A DNA stretch of 64,000 nt from NCBI RefSeq assembly GCF_963169125.1, contig NC_084793.1, positions 141,276,297 through 141,340,296 of the forward strand, in the 5' to 3' direction. This document shows, piece after piece, positions 45,409-57,084 of this stretch. A model generated the notes under the pieces. It ran no database searches. It saw nothing but the letters and a program-made list of their open reading frames with translations, and was not told the origin of the DNA. Position 1 is the first letter of the stretch, and the number at the start of each line of letters is the position of its first letter. The DNA comes from Humulus lupulus (Eukaryota > Streptophyta > Magnoliopsida > Rosales > Cannabaceae). A program made the translations under genes and the position numbers.

Positions 45409-46505
45409 CCAACGAAATATTACAATTATTAAATCATGACGTTTGAATTTTTTGACCTTTTAAATTTTTTTAGCTTTATCCAACTATTCACGTTACTAAA
45501 ACGTGAGACTTTAGTATGATTTTACTGTTGGAAAAGTGATGTGGCAGTTTGGGTGCTGATGTTGCATTGTCACATCAATGTATTATTTATAATTTAAAAA
45601 AGAAATAGGAGTCTTACTCCAAACTATTATCACTATGAAATTGTGCCCTCAAATTTTAAAATTAAACAAAATTTCGAATATTAAAAAGAAATTGGATGGT
45701 GAGAAAAAATTAATAAATTTTTTTAAGATCTATTAAACTAAAAATTCATTTAAATTAAATTAAATTTTACAACATTTTTAAAAAATGATAAAAACAAAAC
45801 TATATTAAAATTTCTCTCATTTTCTTTCACTTTCTGTCATTTTTGCACTCACGAAACAATTTCAACAACAAGCATCAATTCATCACAACAAAAACTCAAT
45901 AATTTTTTTTATCACAACACAATCAAAATTTTAATATCTCAAATTCATACACATTTAAAATAAGACACTAGCAAAAAAAATTATATTGTTTTTCTCGCGT
46001 TTTCTCACCATCCAAATACCCTAGGACACTTAACAAATGAGAGAGAGAAGATGTATGAGGTGGGCAAGAAGAGGGAGAGACGTAAATGGACAACAAAGGT
46101 GACACTGGAGCCGAATGTCACCGGAGAACTTGCCTACTAAGCCTACCCTATTCATTACATCACTACACAATCAACTCCGAGCTCGTCCAGAACATCATTT
46201 TTTTAATATTCAAATTTTATTTAATTTTATAGTTGTGAAATTTGGGGGGTACGATTTTGTAGTGGTAATAATTTTGGGCCAAAAATCCTATTTGTTATTT
46301 AAATCATATGTGAGGCATTAACGTGGTAATGTCACACTAGCATCCAAACTTCCACATCATATTTCCGTTAGCAAAATTGGATGAAGAAGTCTTACGTTTC
46401 AGTAACATGAATAGTTCAGGGGACTTTTTAACATGCTGAAAAATTCAGGGGCACAATTTAGTAGTTGTAATAGTTTTGGGAGCAAACAAATAATTATTCC
46501 TCTAA
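45409..46505. mobile_element. Long-TIR DNA element (Mutator-like or MITE)
   Basis: About 250 bp at each end are inverted copies. Left, at about 45480-45590, the order is AACTATTCACGTTACTAAAA, CGTGAGACTT, ATGTGGCAGTTTGG and TTGTGCCC. The reverse complement of 46240-46450 reads AACTATTCATGTTACTGAAA, CGTAAGACTT, ATGTGGAAGTTTGG and AATTGTGCCC-like text. The centre (about 45670-46200) has no transposase. I could not fix the exact ends or a target-site duplication. Confidence 0.6.
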
Positions 46506-47195
46506 ACAATAAATTATTTTGTTGAAAAATTTATTGTTTGTTTGGACTGTGTAGATTAAATACTTAAATAGTATAATGTTAATAAAATTATATAATTATA
46601 TAGGTGTAACATGACTTTTCTTTTTTAAAAAATTCAGGATATTTTTATTCTCATGCTAATCAATTTAAACATATTTTTAAAAGATAATTTTTTTAAGTAA
46701 AGTTGAAAAAAAATTTAACTCATGCTTTCTTTTTTATTATTGGTGTCAAAAACTTAAAAAGGTCTTCGATAACAAAAAATATACATAACATAAAATTTTG
46801 TTAAAAAAGTTTCACTAAAAAACCTGATAATCCAGAATATAAAATTTATAAAATTATAAAATTGAAAAAACTGTTTATGTAGTCGTATATAAACAAAATG
46901 ACAATTTTTTTGTTTGTAAATGGTGGAATCTTGGAAATGAAAAAAATTAATAAAATAATATATATATCTTTTTTGACAAATAAAATGATATATTTAAATA
47001 GGTGTGAGATGCTTTTTTTTTTTTTTTTTAAATATAAATATAAAATATTACTATTCTTACAATATGTTTGGTAGGATGGAGAGTTGATGAAGGATGAAGG
47101 ATGAAGAATATAAAGGAGGAATAAGAGAGTAATAATCATTTTAAGTTGTTTGATAGAAATAATGATGGAATAGTAGAAGGATAGATGACTATGTG
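46506..47195. other. AT-rich gap without recognised gene
   Basis: About 690 bp with poly-A and poly-T runs and a GATGAAGGATGAAGGATGAA microsatellite near 47085. No element or gene was recognised. Confidence 0.5.
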
Positions 47196-48574
47196 TGTTG
47201 ATAAGTCTAATTTATGGTAGTTTTAGATTGTGTTTTAGTCTTACTTTCGAGTCAAATTGTGGGTTTTGTGCAGTATTATGCTTGTGTTTGCTTTGTTTTT
47301 ATGTTTTTGCTATGAATTTGCAAATGGAGAGGAAAAGAACGGATTTAGTGATGAAATTGGGTATTTTGGGAGTGTTTGGCCATTTTGTTTGAGTTTGAGA
47401 GAGCCGGGTCATTCGGGATAACTTTGACGAAGGTTGAAAATGTGTGAAATCAAGAAATCTAGAACAAGGGCCACGAATTGGCCTATCGACTCGCGACTGT
47501 GAATGGACAGAGGCATTAAGGACAAAGGATTCCAGGAGTCATGACTTGGACCATTGAGTTGCGACGCACATGGAGGCAGAGGCGAATCATCAAAGAGGAC
47601 CAAAAAGAGGCGGGTCGCGACTTGGTCTATCAAGTCGCGGTGCTTGAACTTCCAGAGACGGAGTAAAGTGCACAAAAAGACATGGGTCGCGATTCAAGAA
47701 TGAGAAAGTCACAACCCACCTCACCAAAAAGAGAAAACGTGTTCGTTTAAGTGCGGATTTTAGGGCATTTGTGAGGAGGTTCCTTTCTTTACAGGATTAG
47801 CAGCTGTTTACTCTAATATTCTATTTTTCTTCAGTTTTATCTCAGTTTTTAGTAGTTTAATTCTATGTTTCTAAACATCTATTTTATTATTTTAGTCATG
47901 CCTGTTATGAACTAAACATCTTCTCTAGGGTTTAATGTAGTCACTTGGATATTTGTTAATTTTCTATGAAGTTCATATAATTTCTTCTTCTTGTATTCTC
48001 TCTCTATATAATTTGTGTTTAATGCGTGTGAATAATTGATCACTATTTACATGATTTATGATTTTGATTCGATATCCGAGAGGGGAGAGTATAATATTCT
48101 ATAATCATATAGACATAAATTGCATTTAAGATGAGAGTACCTGTAGGGTTTGTGTAGTGTTTAGGGTTTCTATGCTTCATACCTGTTATATGTTAAAATT
48201 TATCACATATATGTAGAAAGTTTGCTTAAAGGTTGAGATTTTTTTAGCTTGAAATAGAATTAGGATTGTTTTATTTAACCCGCTATTAGGATAGAAATTA
48301 AAGAATTAAATGTGATGATTAGTAACTTTAACATGTTGAAAAGTTGATGAAGTTAATACCCTAGGTTTTTAAGTATTGAATCAATTTTAATAATTGCATA
48401 GTTTATTTCAATGTTAAGTTTTAGTTTAAAAATAACTCTATTTTCGACAACCAAACAGAAAGATAGAATTGGTTATTGGTACTTGATTGATAGTCTCTGT
48501 GTGAACAATTCTTATTTACTATCTATATTACTTGAATCGATTGTGTATACTTGCGCATTATATTTTCGTTGTCA
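47196..48574 (+). repeat. 5' LTR of an Athila-type element
   Basis: The right end ...CGTTGTCA at 48574 is fixed by the primer-binding site just after it. The left end TGTTGATAAG is the most likely start because it begins a continuous stretch of LTR-like text, but several TG dinucleotides nearby are possible. Length about 1.38 kb. It contains repeated GTCGCGAC / TCGCGACT motifs between 47480 and 47720. Confidence 0.7.
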
Positions 48575-48580
48575 AGTTTT

Positions 48581-48596
48581 TGGCGCCGTTGCTAGG
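48581..48596 (+). other. Primer-binding site of Athila, tRNA-Asp type
   Basis: TGGCGCCGTTGCTAGG closely follows the TGGCGCCGTTGCCGGG sequence complementary to the 3' end of tRNA-Asp, the usual primer of Athila elements. Confidence 0.88.
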
Positions 48597-48709
48597 AACT
48601 ATTTAATCAATATAAAAAATAATTGATTCTTGTTCTACTTTGGCTTTTCTTTTACAATTTTTTTGATGTGTTTCTCTACTTGTTTCTTAACTGCAGGGTT
48701 AATTAGTAT

Positions 48710-50329
48710 ATGCAACATCAAGGATTGGAGCCACTAGTACTTGTTGATCCTGAAATTGAAAAGACCTATGAGAGAAATAGAAGGCAGAAATGGTTAGAGA
48801 GAATGGCTCAAATTTCTAATAATGGTGTAAATAACGTTGCTGATTCTACTGAAGCTGATCCACCATTTAGAAACTATGTACTCCCGACTGTTACATGGAT
48901 ACATTCTTGCATTTGTCCACCTACTGTAGAGGCAAACACTTTTGAGATAAAGCCCTCTATTATTCAGATGGTTTAGAATTGTGTGCAATATGAGGGGCTG
49001 CCTAATGAAGATCCTAACCTACACATTACCAACTTCTTGGAATTATGTGCTACATTCAAGATGAATGGGGAGAGTAATGATGCAATCAGGTTGAGGCTAT
49101 TCCCATTCTCCTCAAGGGATAGAGCCAAGAGCCGGTTGATCTTGTTGCAAGCCAACTCATTTACTACATGGGAGGACCTTGCCCAAATTTTTTTTTCCAA
49201 ATATTTTCCTCCTTCTAAGTCTGCCCATTATCGAGGAGAAATTAATAACTTCCATTAGCTAGATGGAGAATTGTTGTATGATGCTTGGGAAAGGTTTAAG
49301 GAATTACTCCTGAAGTGCTCACATCATGGTATTGAGAAATGGATGCTGGTGCGCACTTTTTTATAATGGTTTGCGGAGAAATACAAGGACTATTATAGAT
49401 GCAACACTGGGGAGAGTCTTTATGAGTAAAAGTGCAAATGAGGCTCATAATCTGTTAGAAGAAATGGCCATGAATAATTACCATTGGCCAACTGAACGTG
49501 AAAATAAGATGGTAGCTAGACTTCTTGAGGTTGATCTGATTGCTATGCTTACTACATAAGTGGCGTCATTAACTAAACAACAACAACATAATAATATATC
49601 CGCTCAGTCTATGCGCTACAAAATAAGTTTTTTTGTGAGATGTGTGGAGGTCTGCATCCTTATAAACAATGTCCCACTGCTGCCATTTGCTCTGCTGATG
49701 TCAACAGTATGCCTTTAGAGCAGACACATACTATTGGGAATTTTCCATGACCATCAAACAACCCATATTCCATGTCTTATACTCCAGCTTGGAGAAATCA
49801 TCCTAATATGTCTTGGAAAAATAATCAAGGAGCACAACTGCCATACCCACAAAATTAGCCTCAATACCCATCCCATCAACCAACATATGGGATACATCCT
49901 CGACTGTATTATGATCATCGCTAAGCAATGCCACAACAGCCACCACCGCACCCTCAAGTGAACCCACCAGAAGCACAGTCTGACATGTTAAACCAATTTA
50001 TGACTGAAACAAGGTCTTCGATAAGGAGATTGGAGACACAAATTGGTCAACTGGCAAAGTTAATGTCTAACCGGGCTCAAGGGAATTTACCAAACTCTAC
50101 TGAGGTAAATCCTAAAGAGCAATGTCAAGCAGTCACATTTAGGAGTGGTACTAAGTATGAGAAGCCTACAGTTCAAGGGGAAGTGGAGAAGACACAGGAT
50201 CAACAAGTAGCTAGTCCAGAGCAAGAGAAGGTTACTGAAGATCTTCGAAATAAAGGGAAAGACAAGCCTATAATAGTGGAGCATACACCAAGAAGACAAG
50301 CCTCAAAGGTTTCGAAAGGTGAATCTTGA
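48710..50329 (+). pseudogene. Athila gag, broken
   Basis: Starts [25 protein letters not shown], typical for Athila gag, and continues in one frame through [57 protein letters not shown] to about 49258. CAG-to-TAG stops sit at about 48976 and 49258. An expanded T run near 49358 shifts the frame before YNGLRRNTRTIIDATL and NEAHNLLEEMAMNNYHWP. A CEMCGGLHPYKQCP zinc motif lies near 49640, and FMTETRSSIRRLETQIGQLA near 50000 belongs to the C-terminal part. Several more stops follow. Gag forms the particle; this copy is dead. Confidence 0.88.
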
Positions 50330-50695
50330 CAAGCATTTTTTTAAATTTCTCAAGGTTTTCAAGAAACTTCACATCAACATACCGTTTGCAGAGGCTCTAG
50401 AACAAATGCCTAGTTATGTGAAGTTCATGAAGGATATACTGTCTAAGAAGAGGAGGATGGAAGATTATGAGACAGTAGCTTTGACTGAAGAGTGTAGTGC
50501 CATATTACAATGAAAGCTTCCTCAGAAGTTAAGGGATCTAGGGAGCTTTGCAATACCTTGCACCATTGATAATTTTCAGTGTGAAAGAGCGTTATATGAC
50601 TTGGGTGCAAGTATTAATCTGATGTCGCTCTCTATATTTTGAAGACTAGGACTAAGAGAAGCTCGCCCCACCACAGTCACACTTCAATTGGCAGA
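50319..50695 (+). pseudogene. Athila protease region, cut by the Tat element
   Basis: Follows gag: [39 protein letters not shown] and the protease motif [15 protein letters not shown] near 50590-50630 (DLG in place of DSG/DTG is usual for Athila). Stops at about 50513 and 50641 break it. The frame ends at LQLAD, exactly where the LTR of the Tat element begins, so pol lies outside the window if it still exists. Confidence 0.85.
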
Positions 50696-51581
50696 TGTTT
50701 ACCGAGTTTTTCGGAAACGAATAACTAACAGAATAATAAAAAGATAAGAACTGTAGAAATGCTGAAATGTAACTAAACAAACAGTGTTTTTACGTGGTTC
50801 AGGCGTTAATAAGCCCTAGTCCACGAGTCGATGTTATTATACTTGGAAAAGGTTACAGTAAGATGGCTGGTGCACAAGAACTTCACACACTCACAGTGTT
50901 TCTCTCGGGTTCTCTTGAAGAAGATGAAGCTAGAGAGATTTTAGTAGAGTTTTTGCTATGTGATTTGTTCGTCCCTCTCCTTGTAAAATGAAGGGGTCTT
51001 TATAGCTAGGGTTTCGGATTAGGGTTTTTCTCTACGTACATGAGTCTTAATTACACCAGCCATAAATAGGGGATACAATTACTGTAGTAGCATGGCTACA
51101 AGACTCTATGTGGGTATATTTACGTGAAAGTATGGGGAATACACAAAGTCAGCCGTCTTTTCCAAGTTGTCAGCGGAACAGTAGGCGAAAAGGTACCCTT
51201 AGGCATGCTGGGATGTGTGCGGCTTTGACCTGACGGGCGTGTCAGGCGGGATCCTGTGTCAGACGGATATCGTTCCAAATATGCCTTCTCTCGGATTCGA
51301 CCGTTCGGTTTTGTTCTGTGCGAGGCACGGAACTGTTTCCGCGGGGACCACTCGAAGAGCCTCTCCTGGAAGGGGCCTCCCCGAGGGGTATCCTTCGGGA
51401 GTCCGGGAGAGTCGACGAGTTTCCGTGTTGTGCTTGCTTGGAAGAGTAATCCGGATACTAAACAGGAGAGGCGAAGCCTTTCTGTCCATCCGTGAACTCT
51501 GGTCACCTACCGTGAAAGACATCGATAATTCTGCTTCCCCGAGGACATCAATCTAAACGCTATCCGGAAATCTGGATAACA
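50696..51581 (-). repeat. 3' LTR of the Tat element
   Basis: On the minus strand it starts TGTTATCCAGA right after a polypurine tract and ends GGTAAACA, giving TGTT/AACA ends and a length of 886 bp. Its left edge abuts the broken Athila protease. The 5 bp left of it, GCAGA, are the candidate target-site duplication. The 5' LTR would lie beyond the right edge of the window. Confidence 0.82.
50995..51006 (-). promoter_or_regulatory. TATA box of the Tat LTR
   Basis: Minus strand GCTATAAAGACC, about 575 bp into the LTR. This is the expected promoter of the genomic RNA in the 5' LTR copy. Confidence 0.55.
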
Positions 51582-51594
51582 TTTACCCCCCAAG
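51582..51594 (-). other. Polypurine tract of the Tat element
   Basis: Minus strand CTTGGGGGGTAAA lies directly before the LTR start TGTTATCC. Confidence 0.8.
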
Positions 51595-52797
51595 GTCACG
51601 GAGCTTCGAGAGATCCGGGAGCTTGTACAGTCCTCCGGGTATTTCGGTCTCTTAGATTAGGCGAGGGGCCACCTTCTGTGTTCACGGAAGAGTTCCTTTT
51701 TCCCGCCTGAGTGTTAGTATGAAAAAGAAAGGGAATTTCTTCTGTTTGAACTCAAGTACTCAAGTGCGGCAAGGACCACGTGTCATTCGGGGAATGGTTC
51801 TGCGACCAAGACGTGTGCGTGAGGCGACTGGTTGAGTATGCGTGCGTCAGTCATCTGAGTAATGATTTGACGGTTTTTAATGGTACTCCAGGCCCGAGGT
51901 GGTGTAATGATGGGAAATAAATACTTTATTCCCATCCGAGGAGTCATAAATAGGCTCGTCGCATCATCTCCAGCCGTTGGATCCGATGCACACGGAATGG
52001 GAAGATCGGGACCGTCCATTTGAGGAATTCGAAACGACTTCTTCCCTGCTATAAAAACGAGGGAAAGGACCTTTCTTCCTTTTTACGCTTTCAAATTCTC
52101 TATCTTTCGGATTTTCAGATTTCCAAACCTTCGAACTCTCAGGCTTCCCAGCTTCCGTTCCTCCGAACTTGCCACTTCTTTTGGTAAGGATCTGGAAACT
52201 TTTTCTTTTGATTTGGCAGTGGGTTTATTCGCCGAAGTTCCTGGTTTGAATCGTCGTTCGTCTTTGCAGCTTTTACTTCTCGCGATCGTGCTGGGCAGTG
52301 ATCCAGTTACTCCTTCAACCTCCAACCTCCAACTACCCGAATATCAGTAAGTATTTCTACTTTGCTCTTTCCTCCCAGACCTTAGGTTGTTGGTAGTTGT
52401 TAGAGTAGAGGTTTCTGCCATTATCGCTTATGTGCATGCGTGAATAGGACTTTGGTAGGCATGTGATTGATGTGAGTCGATAAGTAACCTTTTCTGCATG
52501 CTTTGGCGACTTGCGTTTGGAAAGTCGTCCCTTGTTTTGCTGTTTTAGGGCATAAGCATGAACGCCTTTAGGGTGTCTTTCTCTGGAAAAGCACTTCTTT
52601 TGGTGGGCTTCGGCTCGGAGTCTGAGTCTGGTTCCTTGCTGCCCTTCGGGTGGCATGGTGCCAATCCCTCGGTAAGCTCGGTGGGAGCCTCTCCAAGCAG
52701 TTTTCGAGGAGGGTCTCCCCGACGCCTTTGATACCACTAGGGTATGACAAGGGTGCTGACTGCTTAGAGTGTTTTATTCTTTCTTTCTTTTGTCCAG
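51595..52797 (+). other. Upstream region of the antisense gene
   Basis: No clear coding sequence on either strand. It holds the TATA box at 52049-52058, likely 5' untranslated exons, and several splice-like sites: TCAGTAAGT at about 52344 and TCGGTAAGC at about 52669 as donors, and TTTTGTCCAG ending at 52797 as acceptor. An ATG at 52558 opens a 38-codon frame up to the 52671 donor, but its phase does not fit the acceptor. The true start exon is unresolved. Confidence 0.5.
52049..52058 (+). promoter_or_regulatory. TATA box upstream of the Tat antisense gene
   Basis: CTATAAAAAC with a C/T-rich stretch following at about 52075-52150, as at plant transcription starts. It points towards the gene at 52798-56491 and lies outside the LTR, so the antisense gene appears to have its own promoter. 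Confidence 0.55.
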
Positions 52798-55700
52798 TGA
52801 CAAACATCTCAAAGGAACAACTCCTTGCTGTGGGGGAGGCTGATTCTGCCCAAGAGAAGGGCTCTCCTGTTGCTGGTGGAAAGGGGAAAGGAAAGGCGAA
52901 AGTGGTCGCGGCTAGCCCACCGACCTCCAATAGTTCCATCTGGGAGATGGACCAAAAGCCGAACCTTTTCAGGAATTATGGCATGCTGGAGCTGTATTCC
53001 TCTGAGGCAGGCCTGAAGAACATCCCAGGTCTGATGTGGCACCGTCTGTCGGTGCTGGGCGAGTCAGCTAGCCAGAGTCACGAGGGCTTTGGTGCCTGGA
53101 GCTGGGCACACATAGTGTGTGGGGCGCACTTGCCCCTAAGGAGTTACTTCGCCAATTTCTGTGTGAAGGCGGGGATTGCCCCCTTCCAGTTGATTCCTCC
53201 CAGCTACAAGCTCCTAGCGGGGTGGTTCATCTTTTGCAAGTCCCGGAGACTAGAAGCTCCTACCCCGGAGGAGGTGCTGTACTTTTACGGGTTGAAGTCT
53301 CAGCCTATGAGGGGTCATTCAGACAAGGTGGGGTTTTACAGGCTAGAAAGGCACCCGGACGTGATGTGCCCCACTTGTCATACCGCGAGGGTTCCAGACC
53401 TCCGGGAATACTGGTTCCTGACGACTGGTTTCCCGCTGAAGAGGGTGCCAGCCCTATCTTTGGACTTCAAAATCCCTGGTAAGCGCTCCTTCCTCTCCTT
53501 TTCAACTTTATTTCTTTGCGTTTGATTTGCCTTTTGGGAGGATCTCTAACGCTTGTATTTGATTTTTGCAGAAGTCGTTCCGCGGACACCTCGCTGCGCG
53601 GAGATGATAAGGAGGTCCAAGTTCTACGAAGGGCTTTCTGAGGAAGAGTTGAAAGTGGAGGGACTTGTGACCTCCGAATCGTTGAGGGAGTATGGGTTAC
53701 TTGCCTCCTTCCAGAACATCGAGCCAGTGAGTGGCAGGGGGCAAACTCAGGTGTCAGCTGACATCCGGGAGCAGATTGCCCTGGAGCTGTCTAAGGTGAT
53801 CACCCAAGCAGCTCGGGACGAAAACACTCTATCTCCTAGTTGGGCGGAGAGGTTCCCCGACCCCCAGCCGGAGGAAGAGGAGATCGAGGCTCGCCACGCC
53901 GCGGCTTACCCTAACGAAGGGGCTCCGGGGGCTAGTACCTCTGGGAGAGGTAAGACTAGTTTTCGATTGATCCACACCCCCAGCCTGTCTGAGGTTTCCC
54001 GGACCTCTCAGATGGGGTTTGATCCCCGTTTCCTTAGGCTAGATCCGCGTAGGATACCTTTCGACAGGTATTGCGATAGGGTAGATGAGCTCCTCTGGTG
54101 TCTGAGTGACGGTAGTCTGCCAGAAGGTGTCATTATGGTTGACCCTTCTTCTCTCAGCATGTCATTCCCGGACTTCAAGGAGTACGGGAGCTTCCTGGAG
54201 CAGGAAGCGATGTTTTGTTTTGCTCGGGGAAGGCCATCCACGTTTCTCGTGCATGGTCGTCCCTTTCAAACTTTTCTTTTTCTTGTTTCTTGTTCCCTGC
54301 TGGCGGGCTTGCTTGTGCTTTTATGTTGTTGATTGTCTTGTCTTCCGCTTATCTTCTTTCTCATTGCTTGTTGGTTTGTTAACCTTGCTTTGTACGTTTC
54401 TTGCAGAGTATCCAGAAGCCAAGATGTTGGGGAGGGTTACTTTACTCATTAAGAAGGCTGCCACCAGCCAAGACCCGTCCACGGGGAAAGGACGGAAGAC
54501 CAAGGCTGGTAGGGGAGGTAAAGCTGCCTCCCCCAAGAAGACAAGTGGCGAGGCGCAAGCGTCTCCGAGGGTAGAGAAGTCCCCTGCTGACGGGCCTTCC
54601 GAGACTATGATGGTCTCGGGTAGCAGCAGCGACGGGGAAGGGCTTGTGTTCCCCGTGAGGACAACTGGGGTGAGCAAGCGTCCCGGAGAAGATGCTGAGG
54701 GCGCTAAGAACAAACGCCTTAGACACTCTTCTCCCGGTCGAAGGCAACAACAACAGCAACGACAGCAACCACAACTACAACAACAACAGCAACAAGAACA
54801 AGAGAGACAATCACCAACGCCGCAGCAGCAGCAACAACAACATCCAAACCAGCAGCAGCAACAAGGGCAATTACTTCTGCTGCCGCAGCAGCAAAAGCAA
54901 CAGACCGGGGCCTTAATACCCCGTCTGCCTCCTCCTCCAGCCCAAAGGGGGTCCACCCTTCCGGGGTCTCCTTCTTCTCAGACAACCAATCTTCCCCTGC
55001 CTGGCCTGAAGTTCCACTTTCCGCGGAAGCCAACCAGTTTCCCCGCTGCTCTCCTGGAGGGTGTAAGACGGGCCGATAGTTTTTTGAAGAGGCGGTTAGA
55101 GGCGGAGAAGGCTGTTACTCAGGGAAGGGCAGATAACTTGTCTGCCGTGAAGAGAGCTGAGTTGGCCGAGGGGGTGAGGTCCCTTCACCCGGCCGGAGCG
55201 GTTTTGGATGGTCCAGCCTTGGAGAAGAGGCTGGTGCCTAGGCTCGGACGTGCATTGGCGCCGTTCGGAGCTGAGATGATGGAGGACATGGCCCTGAGCT
55301 TATGCGAGCTCAATTCTGAGAAATGGGCCATCAGTAGCAGTAAGGATCCGCTGTTACTGACACACGCTGTGAAGCAGCAACTATCCGGGGTAAGCCGTCA
55401 GTTGTTATTTTTTGGGATCATCTGTCTTTTTGTCCGGCTTTAGCTCATTCTGTTGTCTTTCCTTGCAGGCCTTTATGATTGCGGAACGCTCGTTCCGGGA
55501 GGTTGGTGCAGTTCTGGTTCAACTGGAGGAGAGCCAGCTGGCTCGCCAGGCCTTGGAGGCGGAGAAGCAGAAACTGACCCAACAGGCCTTGGAGGCCTCG
55601 GAGAAGATTGATCAGGCCCGGCGCACGATTGAGGAAGAGGCGGACAAGAAATATCTTGCCAAATATCAAGAGTACCGGGCCAAGGCAGAGAATGAGTTTA

Positions 55701-56491
55701 GACAGCGGTCGGATGGGATGAAGGCCGAAAACTCTAAGCTCCGGGAAGAGCTGTCCCAAGCTAAGGTGGAGAAGGATACCTTGGAAGCTCGCTTGCAATC
55801 AAAAAATGATCTCCTCCTTAAGCAGCAAGAGGAATATTCCACTCTTCAGAGTAAGCTGCACGGGGAGGAGCAACTCCATCAGAGGAGCAGGGATCTCGTG
55901 TCTATGCTGCAGTTGGGGCTCGCCGAGAAGGATAAAGAGATCGGGGCCTTACAATTCACTGCCAGGGGGCATGTGACCGAGAAGCAATCCGTGCTGAGCC
56001 AAAATAGGGAACAGCGCAAGGAGATTGATTCTCTTAAGGGGGAGCGTGATGCCTCCAAGGCCGAATTGGAAAAATTGAGGGCTCAACTAACTGTCGCGGA
56101 GGCACAGCTGGCAACCTCCGAGGCGGAGCGCTTGAAGGAGAAGGAGGATGCTGAGGTGATACTGAACAGGACGATTAATATATCGCATGTGGTCCTCATG
56201 CATCAACTCTGGAAAGTGAACCCGGAGGTATTAGGCTATCTGGGAGATGATGCCGAAGCCATGAGGGAGAAGCTACTCGTGTGGGATCAGGGCCTAGAGG
56301 CGTACGTCCAAACCTACAACATTGACGAACGTGCTGGAGCTCCTGAGGTGGGAGATCCCGGAGAGGCGGGGACCTCTGAACCTTCTCATGACAAAGTTCC
56401 GCCTTCCAATGAGCCGACTCCGCCAGCCTTAGTTGAAACCGATGCCCCCGAAGCTGCGGTCGTGGAAGCTGTAGTTACCCCCAATGCTTGA
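52798..56491 (+). CDS. Spliced antisense gene carried by the Tat element
   Basis: Four coding exons: 52798-53478, 53572-54255, 54407-55389 and 55469-56491. The introns (93, 151 and 79 bp) all start with GT and end with AG, and all phases agree (1, 1, 0). They give about 1,120 codons without a stop, plus a missing first exon. Exon 1 here encodes a basic linker and a globular region with LFRNYGMLELYSSEAGLKNIP, YFANFCVKAGIAPFQLIP, YKLLAGWFIFCKSRRLEAP and FYRLERHPDVMCPTC. This resembles the 'putative gypsy type transposon' (Transposase_28-like) domain reported in antisense ORFs of Tat elements. The second exon is acidic. The third has a Gln-rich tract (54746-54905) and a Pro-rich part. The last is a long coiled coil (about 55500-56170) with an acidic tail. 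Function unknown. It runs opposite to gag-pol, between pol and the 3' LTR. Confidence 0.8.
54746..54905 (+). repeat. CAA/CAG microsatellite coding poly-Gln
   Basis: Interrupted CAA/CAG/CAR run within the third visible exon of the antisense gene, reading mostly Gln with a few Arg, Pro, Leu and Glu. Likely length-variable. Confidence 0.85.
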
Positions 56492-57084
56492 AGGGGTTTT
56501 ATCTTTAATTATTTTTTATTTTGAGTTTTTCATTGCGGAAATTTTTGCCATAATCATAGCATTCTCCTTTCTTTTCTGCCGAGTTCTTTATTTATCTTTG
56601 CGCTTAGGATAGACATTTATACGGTAGAAACTGTTGTAGGGGCGTATGGGGTTTTGGTTCCAACGGCCAAAACCTATGCAGTTCCCACTTGAAGCTTTAA
56701 CGGATGATGTCTTTTCCCACGTAGTTTCTAGGTTACGAAGGTTTCCTGGTTCCAACGGCCAGGCTCCTTTCACCGTATTTTAGCTTTCCTGAGGCAAATA
56801 GCCAATCCCGGGACTTGTAGTTATACTGTTCGTTGGGATTGCTAAGGTGAGTCGTTCCATTGTTTGGAACGGGAGTTCTTTTGGTGAGCGTCGCTAGACT
56901 CAAGGTTAGATCTTTGCGAAGAAAAACTAACTGTTGTTGCGAACCTCATGGTGGCTGACTTCAGGGACCTGGCATGGAGCCCTGCGAGGCAAGGCTCATT
57001 GCTGTCGGGGAAATCGCCACGCCCACCAGGTGTGATCCTGGAGCAGGGGCTTTGCGAAGCAAGGCCGGCTGTGAGTGGGGGATC
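56492..57084. other. 3' region of the antisense gene, no further gene
   Basis: Untranslated sequence after the antisense gene. Its AT-rich start after the stop could hold a polyadenylation site. From about 56630 it contains repeated phrases (GGTTCCAACGGCCA twice, at about 56658 and 56749). No coding region. Confidence 0.5.

Noticed and set aside
52558..52671. Candidate first coding exon of the antisense gene (ATG at 52558, donor after 52671)
   Set aside because: Its end phase does not fit the acceptor at 52797: joining would put a stop at the junction. Left as unresolved.
51120..52737. Minus-strand and plus-strand frames of 80-130 codons in the Tat LTR and upstream region
   Set aside because: GC-rich region with long chance frames; they overlap the LTR, TATA box and splice sites and have no motif.
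54321..55033. Cys-rich and Ala/Val-rich minus-strand frames
   Set aside because: Antisense shadows of the CAA/CAG tract in the antisense gene.
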